Below are positions 7,876 to 16,695 of a DNA stretch of 37,638 bases, piece after piece. The position numbers and the translations under genes were made by a program. Position 1 is the first letter of the stretch. Every line of letters starts with the position of its first letter. Source of the DNA: Candidatus Thorarchaeota archaeon (GTDB lineage: Archaea > Asgardarchaeota > Thorarchaeia > Thorarchaeales > Thorarchaeaceae); NCBI GenBank assembly GCA_030669595.1, contig DAOVDG010000004.1:1-37638 (forward strand), in the 5' to 3' direction. The notes under the pieces are model-generated. The model saw only the letters and a program-made list of their open reading frames with translations. It was not told the DNA's origin and searched no databases.

Positions 7876-9126
7876 ATGTTAAAAACGTGTAGCAAGCGAT
7901 GTCAAACCATGCCAATCAATCCGGATGATGTGAAGAAGGAATTTGGCATCTATGACGACAATCCAGACCTTGCCTATTTCGATTCTGCAAGTACCACATT
8001 GGTTCCAAAGACTGCCATAGATGCGGTGACCACGTTTCTAATGTCAACAGTGGTGTCTTCACGACGTGGAGCCTACAAACTAGCAGTCAATGGAAGTGCC
8101 ATCGTCGAAGACGTTCGTGCAAAGCTTGCCACATTCCTAAACACTGACAAGGTGCAGGTTTCCTTTCAAAAGTCAATTCCATCAGCAGTTGCTTCTCTTG
8201 TGTATGGCTATGATTGGAAAAGGGAACAACGAAACAAAATCATCGTTTCACAGAGTGAGGAACATTCAGTATTAGTTGCACTCTTGAGAGCAGCCCAAGT
8301 TCTCAATCTTCAGGTCGAAACAATCCCCGTAGACAAGAACGGTATTCTAAACATAGAAGCGCTCAAGGATACAGTCGACAAGAAGACGGGAGTTGTCGCA
8401 GTTGGTCATGTGACTGTTGGCATCGGTGTGTCCAACCCAGTTGAAGAAGTCGCAAAAATCGCCCACGAGAACGAATCCTTGCTCCTGACTGATATCTCGC
8501 GTTCTGTTGCTTTCCTTGATACACCACCTACCTCACTCAAGGCGGATATTCTGCTATTCTCAGGTAACATTGGATTAATGGGCCCTCCAGGTTTCTCAAT
8601 ACAATGGACCACAAAGACACTAGGCACCAAACACATCCCTGGAATCTTTGGGGGATCTTCAGTGGCAAACGTTGAGAAAGCATCATTCGAGTCCTCATTT
8701 CAACCTGACAAGTTCGAATCCGGAACAATCAATGTTCCTGCTATTGCTGGCCTGGGAGCAGCAATCGATTATCTATCCCATCTCCATCAAAATGGCTTTC
8801 ATAGCCACATGAGGATAATCTCCCGTCATATGGCTGATCGACTGAATGACATGAAATGCTTGACTGTATATGGTACACCAAACGACAGAAACACCATCTT
8901 CGGTTTCAACCTACGAAGCGACGGCAGCATGAGCTGTCATGATGTCGCTCTCTTTCTGGATGAGTCCGATATAGCTGTAAGAAGTGGATTTGTCTGTGCC
9001 CATCCTCTAATCAAGTCTATATCTTCGGAAGGAGTTGTACAAGCCTCCTTACATGTCTACAATTCCATTGAAGAGGTCGATCGTCTGATGGACGGTCTCC
9101 GTTTGATATGCAAGCATTTTCTCTGA
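7876..9126 (+). CDS. Cysteine desulfurase-like (class V aminotransferase fold) protein lacking the PLP-binding lysine
   Basis: YFDSASTTLVPKTAIDAV; DILLFSGNIGLMGPPG in place of FSGHKxxGPxG; RSGFVCAHPL. Confidence 0.8.
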   Translation: MLKTCSKRCQTMPINPDDVKKEFGIYDDNPDLAYFDSASTTLVPKTAIDAVTTFLMSTVVSSRRGAYKLAVNGSAIVEDVRAKLATFLNTDKVQVSFQKSIPSAVASLVYGYDWKREQRNKIIVSQSEEHSVLVALLRAAQVLNLQVETIPVDKNGILNIEALKDTVDKKTGVVAVGHVTVGIGVSNPVEEVAKIAHENESLLLTDISRSVAFLDTPPTSLKADILLFSGNIGLMGPPGFSIQWTTKTLGTKHIPGIFGGSSVANVEKASFESSFQPDKFESGTINVPAIAGLGAAIDYLSHLHQNGFHSHMRIISRHMADRLNDMKCLTVYGTPNDRNTIFGFNLRSDGSMSCHDVALFLDESDIAVRSGFVCAHPLIKSISSEGVVQASLHVYNSIEEVDRLMDGLRLICKHFL

Positions 9127-9146
9127 TATGGATTAAACGCAATTCA

Positions 9147-9416
9147 CTAACCGAGGCTGAAGACTGGAGGATACATGACGAAGTACTGAATTATAATTGC
9201 CAGAAGTATGCCGCTAAACACTAGTCCTTTACCTCTCTTCATATTGGCTTCTGTAAACCATAGTATCGCTCCGATGAGCACAATAACGCTCGCCGAAACT
9301 CGGCCAATAAAAATCAGAAAGTCCCATATTTCGTTAAAATACCCTGCAATGAGAATCGCGAAATCTGTAAGTGGGCTTAGCAACTCGAAGAACATTGGCT
9401 TCTCACAGTAGTCCAC
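9147..9416 (-). CDS. Small two-TM membrane protein, VirB2/TrbC-like topology (hypothetical)
   Basis: FLIFIGRVSASVIVLIGAILWF-TEANMKRGKG-LVFSGILLAIIIQYFVMY: two hydrophobic helices with a short basic loop; GTG start at 9416 or ATG at 9395. Confidence 0.6.
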   Translation of the reverse strand: MDYCEKPMFFELLSPLTDFAILIAGYFNEIWDFLIFIGRVSASVIVLIGAILWFTEANMKRGKGLVFSGILLAIIIQYFVMYPPVFSLG

Positions 9417-9440
9417 TCATCAATGAAGGATTTAAGGTCC

Positions 9441-11264
9441 TCAAAGTACAGTAACTGACTTGGCAAGGTTTCGAGGCTTGTCAGGATCGTGTCCACTTCT
9501 TGTCGCCATGTAGTAACTGAAGAGTTGCAAAGGAACTACATACACCATTGTTGAGAACTCCGGCTCAACTCCCGCAGGAACAGTGAATGTGTAGTCCGAT
9601 AAGCTATCCAAGTCAATATCACCCTCCTCGATGACAGAAATAATAGATGCCCCTCTCGCCTTCATCTCCATAATATTTCCAATGACGCAACTTCTGGTTC
9701 CATCATTGGGCGCCACGAATATGACCGGATAGTCGCTCTGAATAAGGGCGATTGGCCCGTGTTTAGATTCGCCTGCAGAATATCCCTCCGCATGATTGTA
9801 AGCAATCTCCTTGAGCTTAAGGGCTCCTTCGTATGCTGTAGCCATAGAAACCCCTCGTCCTAAGAACAGAAGGCTTGGTTTGTCATAGAAAATACCAGCT
9901 AATCGCCTCGCCCGCTCTTCTTGTGTTGAGATGACAATTGAAACAATCTTGGCAATTCCTTGTAAAGATTGACGTTTTCTCTCTATCTCTTCGGAATCCA
10001 TAAACTCCGTAAGCTCTCCTAGGGCAAGTGCAATCTGAGCAAGCGAAGTGAGCTGGACCATAAATGTTTTCGTAGCAGCCACGCCAATCTCAGGTCCTGC
10101 CTGTGTGATAACGGAATAATCAGCCATTCTCGTGATGGAACTACCCACCACATTTGTTATTGCAAGCACCTTGGCACCAAATTTTTGCGCATACTTGACA
10201 GCTGTAATCGTGTCAGTTGTTTCCCCAGACTGTGTGATTGCAACTATACAATCATCTTTGGATAAGGCACCATACACTGTGTCCGGGAAATCACTAGCCA
10301 GTTCAAAGGTCGGAAGGATTCCAGCAATTGATGCAAACATGTGACGTGATGCCATTGCGGCATGTCCAGATGTTCCCATTGCAAGCAGATAGACTCGTCG
10401 TGCATTGTGTATGAGCTTGGCAGCGTCCCTAATTACTCCTGATTTCAATCGAAGTGTATTCCTTATCGCATCAGGTTGTTCATGTATTTCTTTCAACATG
10501 AAATGCGGAAATCCACTCTTCTGCGCTTGATCTGCTGTCCAGCTTATCTTGATTGTTTCCCGATTCACAAGCGTGTCATCACTGAGTTTCCTAATTTCAA
10601 CACCATCCACCGATAATGTAGCTATCTCGCCATCTAGCAGGAGAATCATGTTGCTAGTCATCGGCAAGAATGCCGGAATATCTGAGGAAACATACGATAC
10701 ACCATCTTCCCTTCCAATGACAAGCGGGTTTCCATTGCGTGTGCATACAATCTTCTTGGGTTCTTTTGTCGATATTGCTACCATGGCATAAGTACCCTCA
10801 ATCTGCTTTGTGACCTCTTTGAGAGCAGTCGCAAGGTCCATCCCTTCTTTCATATGTTCCTCAATCAAATGTGGGATTATTTCTGTATCTGTTTCAGACT
10901 TGAACTTATGACCTCTTGAATGCAAGTCTTTTCTTAGTCGAAGAAAATTGTCTATCACTCCATTATGTATTACAGCTATTTCGTTATTACAGTCAAAGTG
11001 CGGATGCGAATTCATGAGCGACGGAATACCATGTGTTGCCCAGCGAGTGTGACCTATTCCAATAGATCCCGGAAGATCATCAAGGTTCAGACTCCTATGG
11101 ACGTCATCAACCTTTCCTTTGTCTTTCTTTGTGTGTAGATGATTGTCAGCAATAGTGGTAATGCCTACGGAATCGTAACCCCTATACTCAAGACGTTTCA
11201 GGGCTTGATGAAGAAATGAGGCAACTTCGCCTCGCCCTTGAACGACACCGATTATTCCGCACAT
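9441..11264 (-). CDS. glmS: Glutamine--fructose-6-phosphate aminotransferase (isomerizing)
   Basis: MCGIIGVVQG..., GIGHTRWATHGIPS, two SIS domains, C-terminal DPDKPRNLAKSVTVL. Confidence 0.97.
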   Translation of the reverse strand: MCGIIGVVQGRGEVASFLHQALKRLEYRGYDSVGITTIADNHLHTKKDKGKVDDVHRSLNLDDLPGSIGIGHTRWATHGIPSLMNSHPHFDCNNEIAVIHNGVIDNFLRLRKDLHSRGHKFKSETDTEIIPHLIEEHMKEGMDLATALKEVTKQIEGTYAMVAISTKEPKKIVCTRNGNPLVIGREDGVSYVSSDIPAFLPMTSNMILLLDGEIATLSVDGVEIRKLSDDTLVNRETIKISWTADQAQKSGFPHFMLKEIHEQPDAIRNTLRLKSGVIRDAAKLIHNARRVYLLAMGTSGHAAMASRHMFASIAGILPTFELASDFPDTVYGALSKDDCIVAITQSGETTDTITAVKYAQKFGAKVLAITNVVGSSITRMADYSVITQAGPEIGVAATKTFMVQLTSLAQIALALGELTEFMDSEEIERKRQSLQGIAKIVSIVISTQEERARRLAGIFYDKPSLLFLGRGVSMATAYEGALKLKEIAYNHAEGYSAGESKHGPIALIQSDYPVIFVAPNDGTRSCVIGNIMEMKARGASIISVIEEGDIDLDSLSDYTFTVPAGVEPEFSTMVYVVPLQLFSYYMATRSGHDPDKPRNLAKSVTVL

Positions 11265-11349
11265 CTCAAAGATGCCTCAAGAAACTACTATGACCGACCT
11301 TACTTGCACTAACTTGAAAGAGCTTGTGAAGGAGATAAATGTTGACCAA

Positions 11350-11661
11350 CTAGCCAGTTAGCTCAATCTCGATATATACCGAGTCTGGAATTCTTATACG
11401 CATTATCTGGCGTATTGCACGTTCATCCGCATCAATATCTATTAGACGTTTGTGAACTCTCATCTCCCATTTGTCCCACGATTCGGAGCCTTGACCACAT
11501 GGAGTCTTGCGAGTTGGTACTACCATTCGTCGGGTTGGCAGCGGAATAGGACCCGCCATTCGGACGCCTGTCTTGCGTGTTATGCGCTTAATTTGATTGC
11601 AAACACCATCAAGGTCTTCTGTACTTGTACTTGATAGTCGAATTCTGGCTTTCTGAGTCAT
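11350..11661 (-). CDS. rpsJ: Small ribosomal subunit protein uS10 (S10)
   Basis: [76 protein letters not shown]. Confidence 0.97.
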   Translation of the reverse strand: MTQKARIRLSSTSTEDLDGVCNQIKRITRKTGVRMAGPIPLPTRRMVVPTRKTPCGQGSESWDKWEMRVHKRLIDIDADERAIRQIMRIRIPDSVYIEIELTG

Positions 11662-11853
11662 TTGGAATTACAGCTCCACATGGTAGGGCATCCAAAGCAA
11701 CCGTCTTGCATCCTGATAAAAAGATTGTCTTGTGGGGCGCGTCATAAAGGTATGCAGCAGCAGCTCCTAGACGGATAGCGGTATAATAGCCAGCTCTATC
11801 TAAAATTCAATGTACGGCATATCCATAAGTACGCATTTCCTTTCCGAATCTAA

Positions 11854-12657
11854 GTGTTGCATTTGAAATCTCTTACACTTGTGAAACTGGGTGGTTCAGT
11901 AATAACTCAAAAAAAACTCTCTCCACCTACTGTCAACGAGATGGCAATTAATCGTATTGCCAAAGAGCTTCGAGCTCACAAAGGACCTCTAATTGTTGTT
12001 CTCGGAGGGGGTGCACATGGTCACCAAGCTGCACACGCTTATGGATTTGGAGATTCATCTACTTCACCAGAGAAACTTCTTGCAGGCATCCCATTAATAC
12101 GGCACAATATGACACTACTATCACTTGAAGTTGAGCAAGCACTAAACGTCAATGGTATCCCATCTGTTGTAATTTCGCCATTTTCCTCAGTCAGCATGCA
12201 CCATGGCGTGATATCGAGCTTTCCAACAGACATAATCAAAGGGGCCCTTGAGGCGCACTGTGCAGTCATCATCCACGGCGATGTGTGCCTTGACGATGTT
12301 CAAGGGGCCTCTATCCTAAGTGGCGATACTATTTCGGTCTACCTAGCAAAAGCATTAGATATCCAAAGAATATTCATCGGCACAGATGTAGATGGCATAT
12401 TCGAAGAAGATCCCCGTGTCAACCCGAATGCCACTCTCATATCTGTGATTGATAGTTCCAACAAGGACTCCGTCCTCGCAGGTACAGGGGCTTCTACAGC
12501 CATAGATGTCACAGGAGGTATGGTACAGAAGACACAGGAGCTTTTTGAGATAGCCAATCAGACAACTCACGTTGCAATCTTCAACCTCACAGCTCCAGGG
12601 CGTCTAACCGCTCTTCTCAAAGGCAAATCAACTACTTGTACCAGAATGAACTTTTGA
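11854..12657 (+). CDS. Isopentenyl phosphate kinase (amino acid kinase family)
   Basis: LTLVKLGGSVITQK, VVLGGGAHGHQAAHAYGFG, GDVCLDD..GASILSGDTI, GTDVDGIFEEDP, DVTGGMVQK. Confidence 0.87.
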   Translation: MLHLKSLTLVKLGGSVITQKKLSPPTVNEMAINRIAKELRAHKGPLIVVLGGGAHGHQAAHAYGFGDSSTSPEKLLAGIPLIRHNMTLLSLEVEQALNVNGIPSVVISPFSSVSMHHGVISSFPTDIIKGALEAHCAVIIHGDVCLDDVQGASILSGDTISVYLAKALDIQRIFIGTDVDGIFEEDPRVNPNATLISVIDSSNKDSVLAGTGASTAIDVTGGMVQKTQELFEIANQTTHVAIFNLTAPGRLTALLKGKSTTCTRMNF

Positions 12658-12661
12658 AACA

Positions 12662-15600
12662 CTAGATCAGCATTTCTGCAATCGCGTCGTCCATCGTCTT
12701 CATGGTCAAATTCGCTGGAACTATCACACTATCATCAAGATACTCAGCCGCTGTTAGGAGACATATCACTTGAGTCGACCCACAAATCCGGCATGCTAAA
12801 TCACTATGAAGATTAAGAAGTGTGTTAAGCTGTTGCTGTGTCGGAAATACAACATAGGATTTCTTACCAACGCAGAAATCGTAGTATTCATGGCCTTGAG
12901 AAACAGACCCATTCTGCTTTCCAATCTCTCCGATTAGTAGATTAACTGCTTTCTTCTTGAGATTTCCCAGTACTGATGAATTCACAATCCAGAGGCCTTT
13001 CTTAAATTCGGTATATCGCTTCTTGCCCCCAACACGCAATGCCACTAGCACTTCGTCAGCAAGGAGTTCTGTGAGAGCACGTTTACCTTCTTCAACACAC
13101 ATGGGGGCTGATCTCCCTTTAAGCGACTGCAATGCAGTAGTTTCAATGAATTCTAGAAGGGCATCCCATGCAACATGTCCATCCGACAGACCAACGAAGT
13201 CTTCGATTAGACCAAACCAGAGACGCATTTGGACTGCACGACTCGTAGCTGACCCGACGTCATGCACAGCTCCTCTCAAATCAATCTTTTCTGATTTGGA
13301 GAAGCTAACAACCACACCCGGCTGCTCTTTAACCATTTCGCTCCTGTGAGGCCTTCCATGGACAAGTTCATCCACCACCTTGTTTAGTGAGCTGGGAAAA
13401 GCTGAGATTACAGTCACATCATCAAATGCCTCTGACCGGTCAGTGAGTTCTCTTAGCTTGGCTGCGGCGATGCTTCCTCTCACCACTACCACCAATTTGT
13501 TGATGTCGTTGCCAAGCTCACTCATACATACTCCAATCTGTTCCAGAACCGACTCTATGGAAGATGCTTTCAGATGGTTTGGCAAGATGAGTATAGCATG
13601 ATTACCCACAATCAACTGTGCCCCATTCGAATCCAACTTCTGATATTCAAAATGATGAACGGAGTCCAGACGTTGAATTATGTAGTCCATAATAACGTCC
13701 TTAACAGCTTCCAGTTCTCTGCCTGGAAGTGTAAACACAAAACCCCCAGGGACAAGTGAAAGTGCCTCACGTGCAATAGTTCCCAGAGATACAAAGTCCC
13801 GGATTATCTCAGCAATATCATTTTCAGCAAATTGCGAATCCAGAGCCATCAAAATGCTCTTTATCTCGATCTCAGTGGCCATATCTCTAGATGCAAGAAA
13901 GGCGACCACATGGTTCGCCAGCTCACCCAACCGATCAAACACTACACACTCTGGTTTAGTAATATTGCACGTTTCGTTCACGACTACATCAAATACAGCT
14001 TTTTCACACCTTTGAGTGACCGTTTCTCTAGCATCCTGTCCTGAGGTTTCAGATATGGGCACAAACAGATTCGTTGCAATTTCGAAAGTACTAGAATTCG
14101 GAACATGAATGAGGGCTCTGCCGCACTTCAATAACTTAAGGTACTCCTCTTGTTCAGCATTGAGGGCCATATACTTCGCCCCAATTGAACTGTCGTATGG
14201 CAGACGAAATGTAATCTTAGTTGCAGTATTGGCCAAAATGTTCGACGAAATGTTCGGCCTTGTTGATACAACAATGACTCCTTGTCCGGTTGCCCGTTGA
14301 AGCATAACCATTGACTCGCCAGTGGTGACATCTGCTGCAGAATGTCTTGTATAGCTCTCAGGCACCAAATTACTTGCCTCTTCAAGAACCACTACATGAT
14401 GCAGTCCAAGCCTTATTCCGCGTTTCATAGCACTGTCGAATATTCTCTTAGCAACAAGATTGTAGAGAATCCGGACCGCATCCATCCCGCCTACCCGTGC
14501 AACGTGGCGCATGTCGAATATTACACGCTTGTTCAACAGAGTGGAAATCTTGAGTGTTTTCGGTCCTCCCTTCAGTATGGACCCGAGGGGTTCACGTGAT
14601 AATATCTCAAGACGGTTTAGAAGCGCATCCCTAGTCATGTTTCCAAAACGATCATTGCCAGCCAGCTTTGAGATAATCTGGTTGAGGGCTTGGACTGACT
14701 TTGTCTTACGCCTTGATTTCGCTAACTCCATTACTGATTCTCGCAAGAGCTTCTCCATGGCAGGTGAAAGCTCAGATGACAGACCTCTCTCATTCATGAG
14801 CTCCCTTAGAATCGTAAATGTTGCATGTGCATCTACCTCACTTGAGTCCATTTCAGTGTCTAACAGATCCATCACGAAAGAGGCATCTTCTCCCGGACTG
14901 AGTATGAGAATGTTGGAGTCCCATCCTGCAAGGTCCACGTATTCAGATCCCTTGATATCAAACACCCACCAAGGAACGTCAGTCTTCAAGCTCAGTTCAA
15001 GCATCAATTTCTTCACAAGATTTGTCTTGCCCGTGCCAGTAGCACCGAGAACTGCAACATGTTCTCTCAGCCACTCCGATCTAATCCCGATATCACTAAT
15101 GCGTCGTCCTCCGTAGATTGTCTTTCCAATAATTAGCTCATTCTCTATCAGCTCCCTCAGCGGAACTGGAAAGACTGGAGCCATGATTGCTGTAATTACA
15201 GGAAGCTGTTGTACAGGAGTGTTTACATAACCTACTAAGGAACTCACATGGATTTTTTGACGTTTGAGATGCCGTCTGGTGAGAAATCTACACGCAGTTC
15301 TACCTCGAATTCTCCGTTTCTTCAAGGAGATGTTTCCCTCTCCACCCCAAATCGAGGCGACAAGCCCGTTTACACCATTCGTTACCCTCTCAAGTTCAGT
15401 AGCATCTTTTGCTTTAGCAAGAACGTATACAGAGTTGTAAAACCAGCCAGAATCACCTTGAATTCTCTCATGTTGGTCTAGAAGTTTTCTCTTGGTGGCA
15501 TGATCGGCCAAGGAATCTTCATTCCTCAGCTCCTTTGCGCGAATGTTTTTCCATTCTCCTTCCATTCTCCTTCTCTCTCTGCCTGCTTTTGCACTTGAGA

Positions 15601-16411
15601 ATACACATGTAAGCGTGACAGAATATCTCTGTTTGATTGCAGTAGAGATGAATGTACCAACCTGTGATGCATCAATCGAAGGCGCCACTCGGGGGATTCC
15701 CGAAACAAATGTGAGTGACTGAAGCATCCTGTCATCATGAACCAATGCCGAAGGCTCTCTTAACGAGTCTATGTGATGTACTATTTCAGCCGCTCCTTTC
15801 AGCTTGTCTTCTCCTAGTTGGTGCACCTCAACCCCATTCAAAGAGGCTAGAAGAATTGCTTCCGTTCGTGTGGCTTCTCGCTTCAAAATCTCTTTCATCT
15901 CTGCTAGATTCCTTCCAGATGCTGTAATGAATAACCGCAGGAATGGTTCCCCTCTCTCCACTCCCATCTCGTATGCCATGGAAACTCTACTATCCAATCC
16001 TGCACGTAGTGCCAAAAGCATGGATGTGTTATACATAGGCTTCTTGCCCGGATCAACAACAATTGAGCTAGGCACAGAAGCAAGTCCCAGTACGCAAGTC
16101 ACAACAACATGCCTATCCAGCTGAATAACGAGAAATTTCTCGTCGATAAAAACTGACAATTCATCATTGCGGATTTTTTCAATGGTCAATAACCCACCTG
16201 AAAGGACTGGCAGTGCGCAAACAATGATCTCGACAGTCAGTTTCAAAGGCACTGGCGGCTGTTGGATAAGACCAATAAGAGGTAACAAATACACGACTGT
16301 CATGTAGAGGCCACATACAATCGTTCCACCTATCCACATTACTCTGACTAAAATCCACAATCCTAGATACGTGCGACTGGATACCTGTATCACATTCTCA
16401 TCTCTCTTCAT
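12662..16411 (-). CDS. Large membrane-anchored VirB4/HerA-like ATPase (1249 aa)
   Basis: N-terminal TM helices; Walker A LGATGTGKTNL; Walker B HHVVVLEEASNLVP; ATGQGVIVVSTRPNISSNILANTATKITFRLP; long uncharacterised C-terminal part. Confidence 0.8.
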   Translation of the reverse strand: MKRDENVIQVSSRTYLGLWILVRVMWIGGTIVCGLYMTVVYLLPLIGLIQQPPVPLKLTVEIIVCALPVLSGGLLTIEKIRNDELSVFIDEKFLVIQLDRHVVVTCVLGLASVPSSIVVDPGKKPMYNTSMLLALRAGLDSRVSMAYEMGVERGEPFLRLFITASGRNLAEMKEILKREATRTEAILLASLNGVEVHQLGEDKLKGAAEIVHHIDSLREPSALVHDDRMLQSLTFVSGIPRVAPSIDASQVGTFISTAIKQRYSVTLTCVFSSAKAGRERRRMEGEWKNIRAKELRNEDSLADHATKRKLLDQHERIQGDSGWFYNSVYVLAKAKDATELERVTNGVNGLVASIWGGEGNISLKKRRIRGRTACRFLTRRHLKRQKIHVSSLVGYVNTPVQQLPVITAIMAPVFPVPLRELIENELIIGKTIYGGRRISDIGIRSEWLREHVAVLGATGTGKTNLVKKLMLELSLKTDVPWWVFDIKGSEYVDLAGWDSNILILSPGEDASFVMDLLDTEMDSSEVDAHATFTILRELMNERGLSSELSPAMEKLLRESVMELAKSRRKTKSVQALNQIISKLAGNDRFGNMTRDALLNRLEILSREPLGSILKGGPKTLKISTLLNKRVIFDMRHVARVGGMDAVRILYNLVAKRIFDSAMKRGIRLGLHHVVVLEEASNLVPESYTRHSAADVTTGESMVMLQRATGQGVIVVSTRPNISSNILANTATKITFRLPYDSSIGAKYMALNAEQEEYLKLLKCGRALIHVPNSSTFEIATNLFVPISETSGQDARETVTQRCEKAVFDVVVNETCNITKPECVVFDRLGELANHVVAFLASRDMATEIEIKSILMALDSQFAENDIAEIIRDFVSLGTIAREALSLVPGGFVFTLPGRELEAVKDVIMDYIIQRLDSVHHFEYQKLDSNGAQLIVGNHAILILPNHLKASSIESVLEQIGVCMSELGNDINKLVVVVRGSIAAAKLRELTDRSEAFDDVTVISAFPSSLNKVVDELVHGRPHRSEMVKEQPGVVVSFSKSEKIDLRGAVHDVGSATSRAVQMRLWFGLIEDFVGLSDGHVAWDALLEFIETTALQSLKGRSAPMCVEEGKRALTELLADEVLVALRVGGKKRYTEFKKGLWIVNSSVLGNLKKKAVNLLIGEIGKQNGSVSQGHEYYDFCVGKKSYVVFPTQQQLNTLLNLHSDLACRICGSTQVICLLTAAEYLDDSVIVPANLTMKTMDDAIAEMLI

Positions 16412-16695
16412 CTTATTCTAAGCTGTGTGATAGAGCTAACTCATCCGTTGCGGATGACAATACCCAATTCCTTCAGCATAGATATGCGGTCAGTTCATGG
16501 TTTCAGACTTCTCCATAAGAACTCCCCCCAGTTATCCTGCAATCTGGCTCACTGAGAAAAAGCACAGTAACGGTAGGAGGTTAATAGCCCCAGTTCATGA
16601 CCCACATCAGAGTGATCTACACCTGCTGCTTCGTACCAGAGTAAGAAAAGCACAGGCAAACGGAGATCAAAACACAAATCGAGGAGGAATCTATC

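Noticed and set aside
11600-11815. Open minus-strand frame upstream of rpsJ (DRAGYYTAIRLGAAAAYLYDAPHKTIFLSGCKTVALDALPCGAV...)
   Set aside because: Protein-like but no plausible start codon and partly overlaps rpsJ in another frame; could be a gene remnant, cannot support
14511-15116. 201-aa plus-strand ORF
   Set aside because: Entirely antisense to the well-supported VirB4/HerA-like gene; coding shadow
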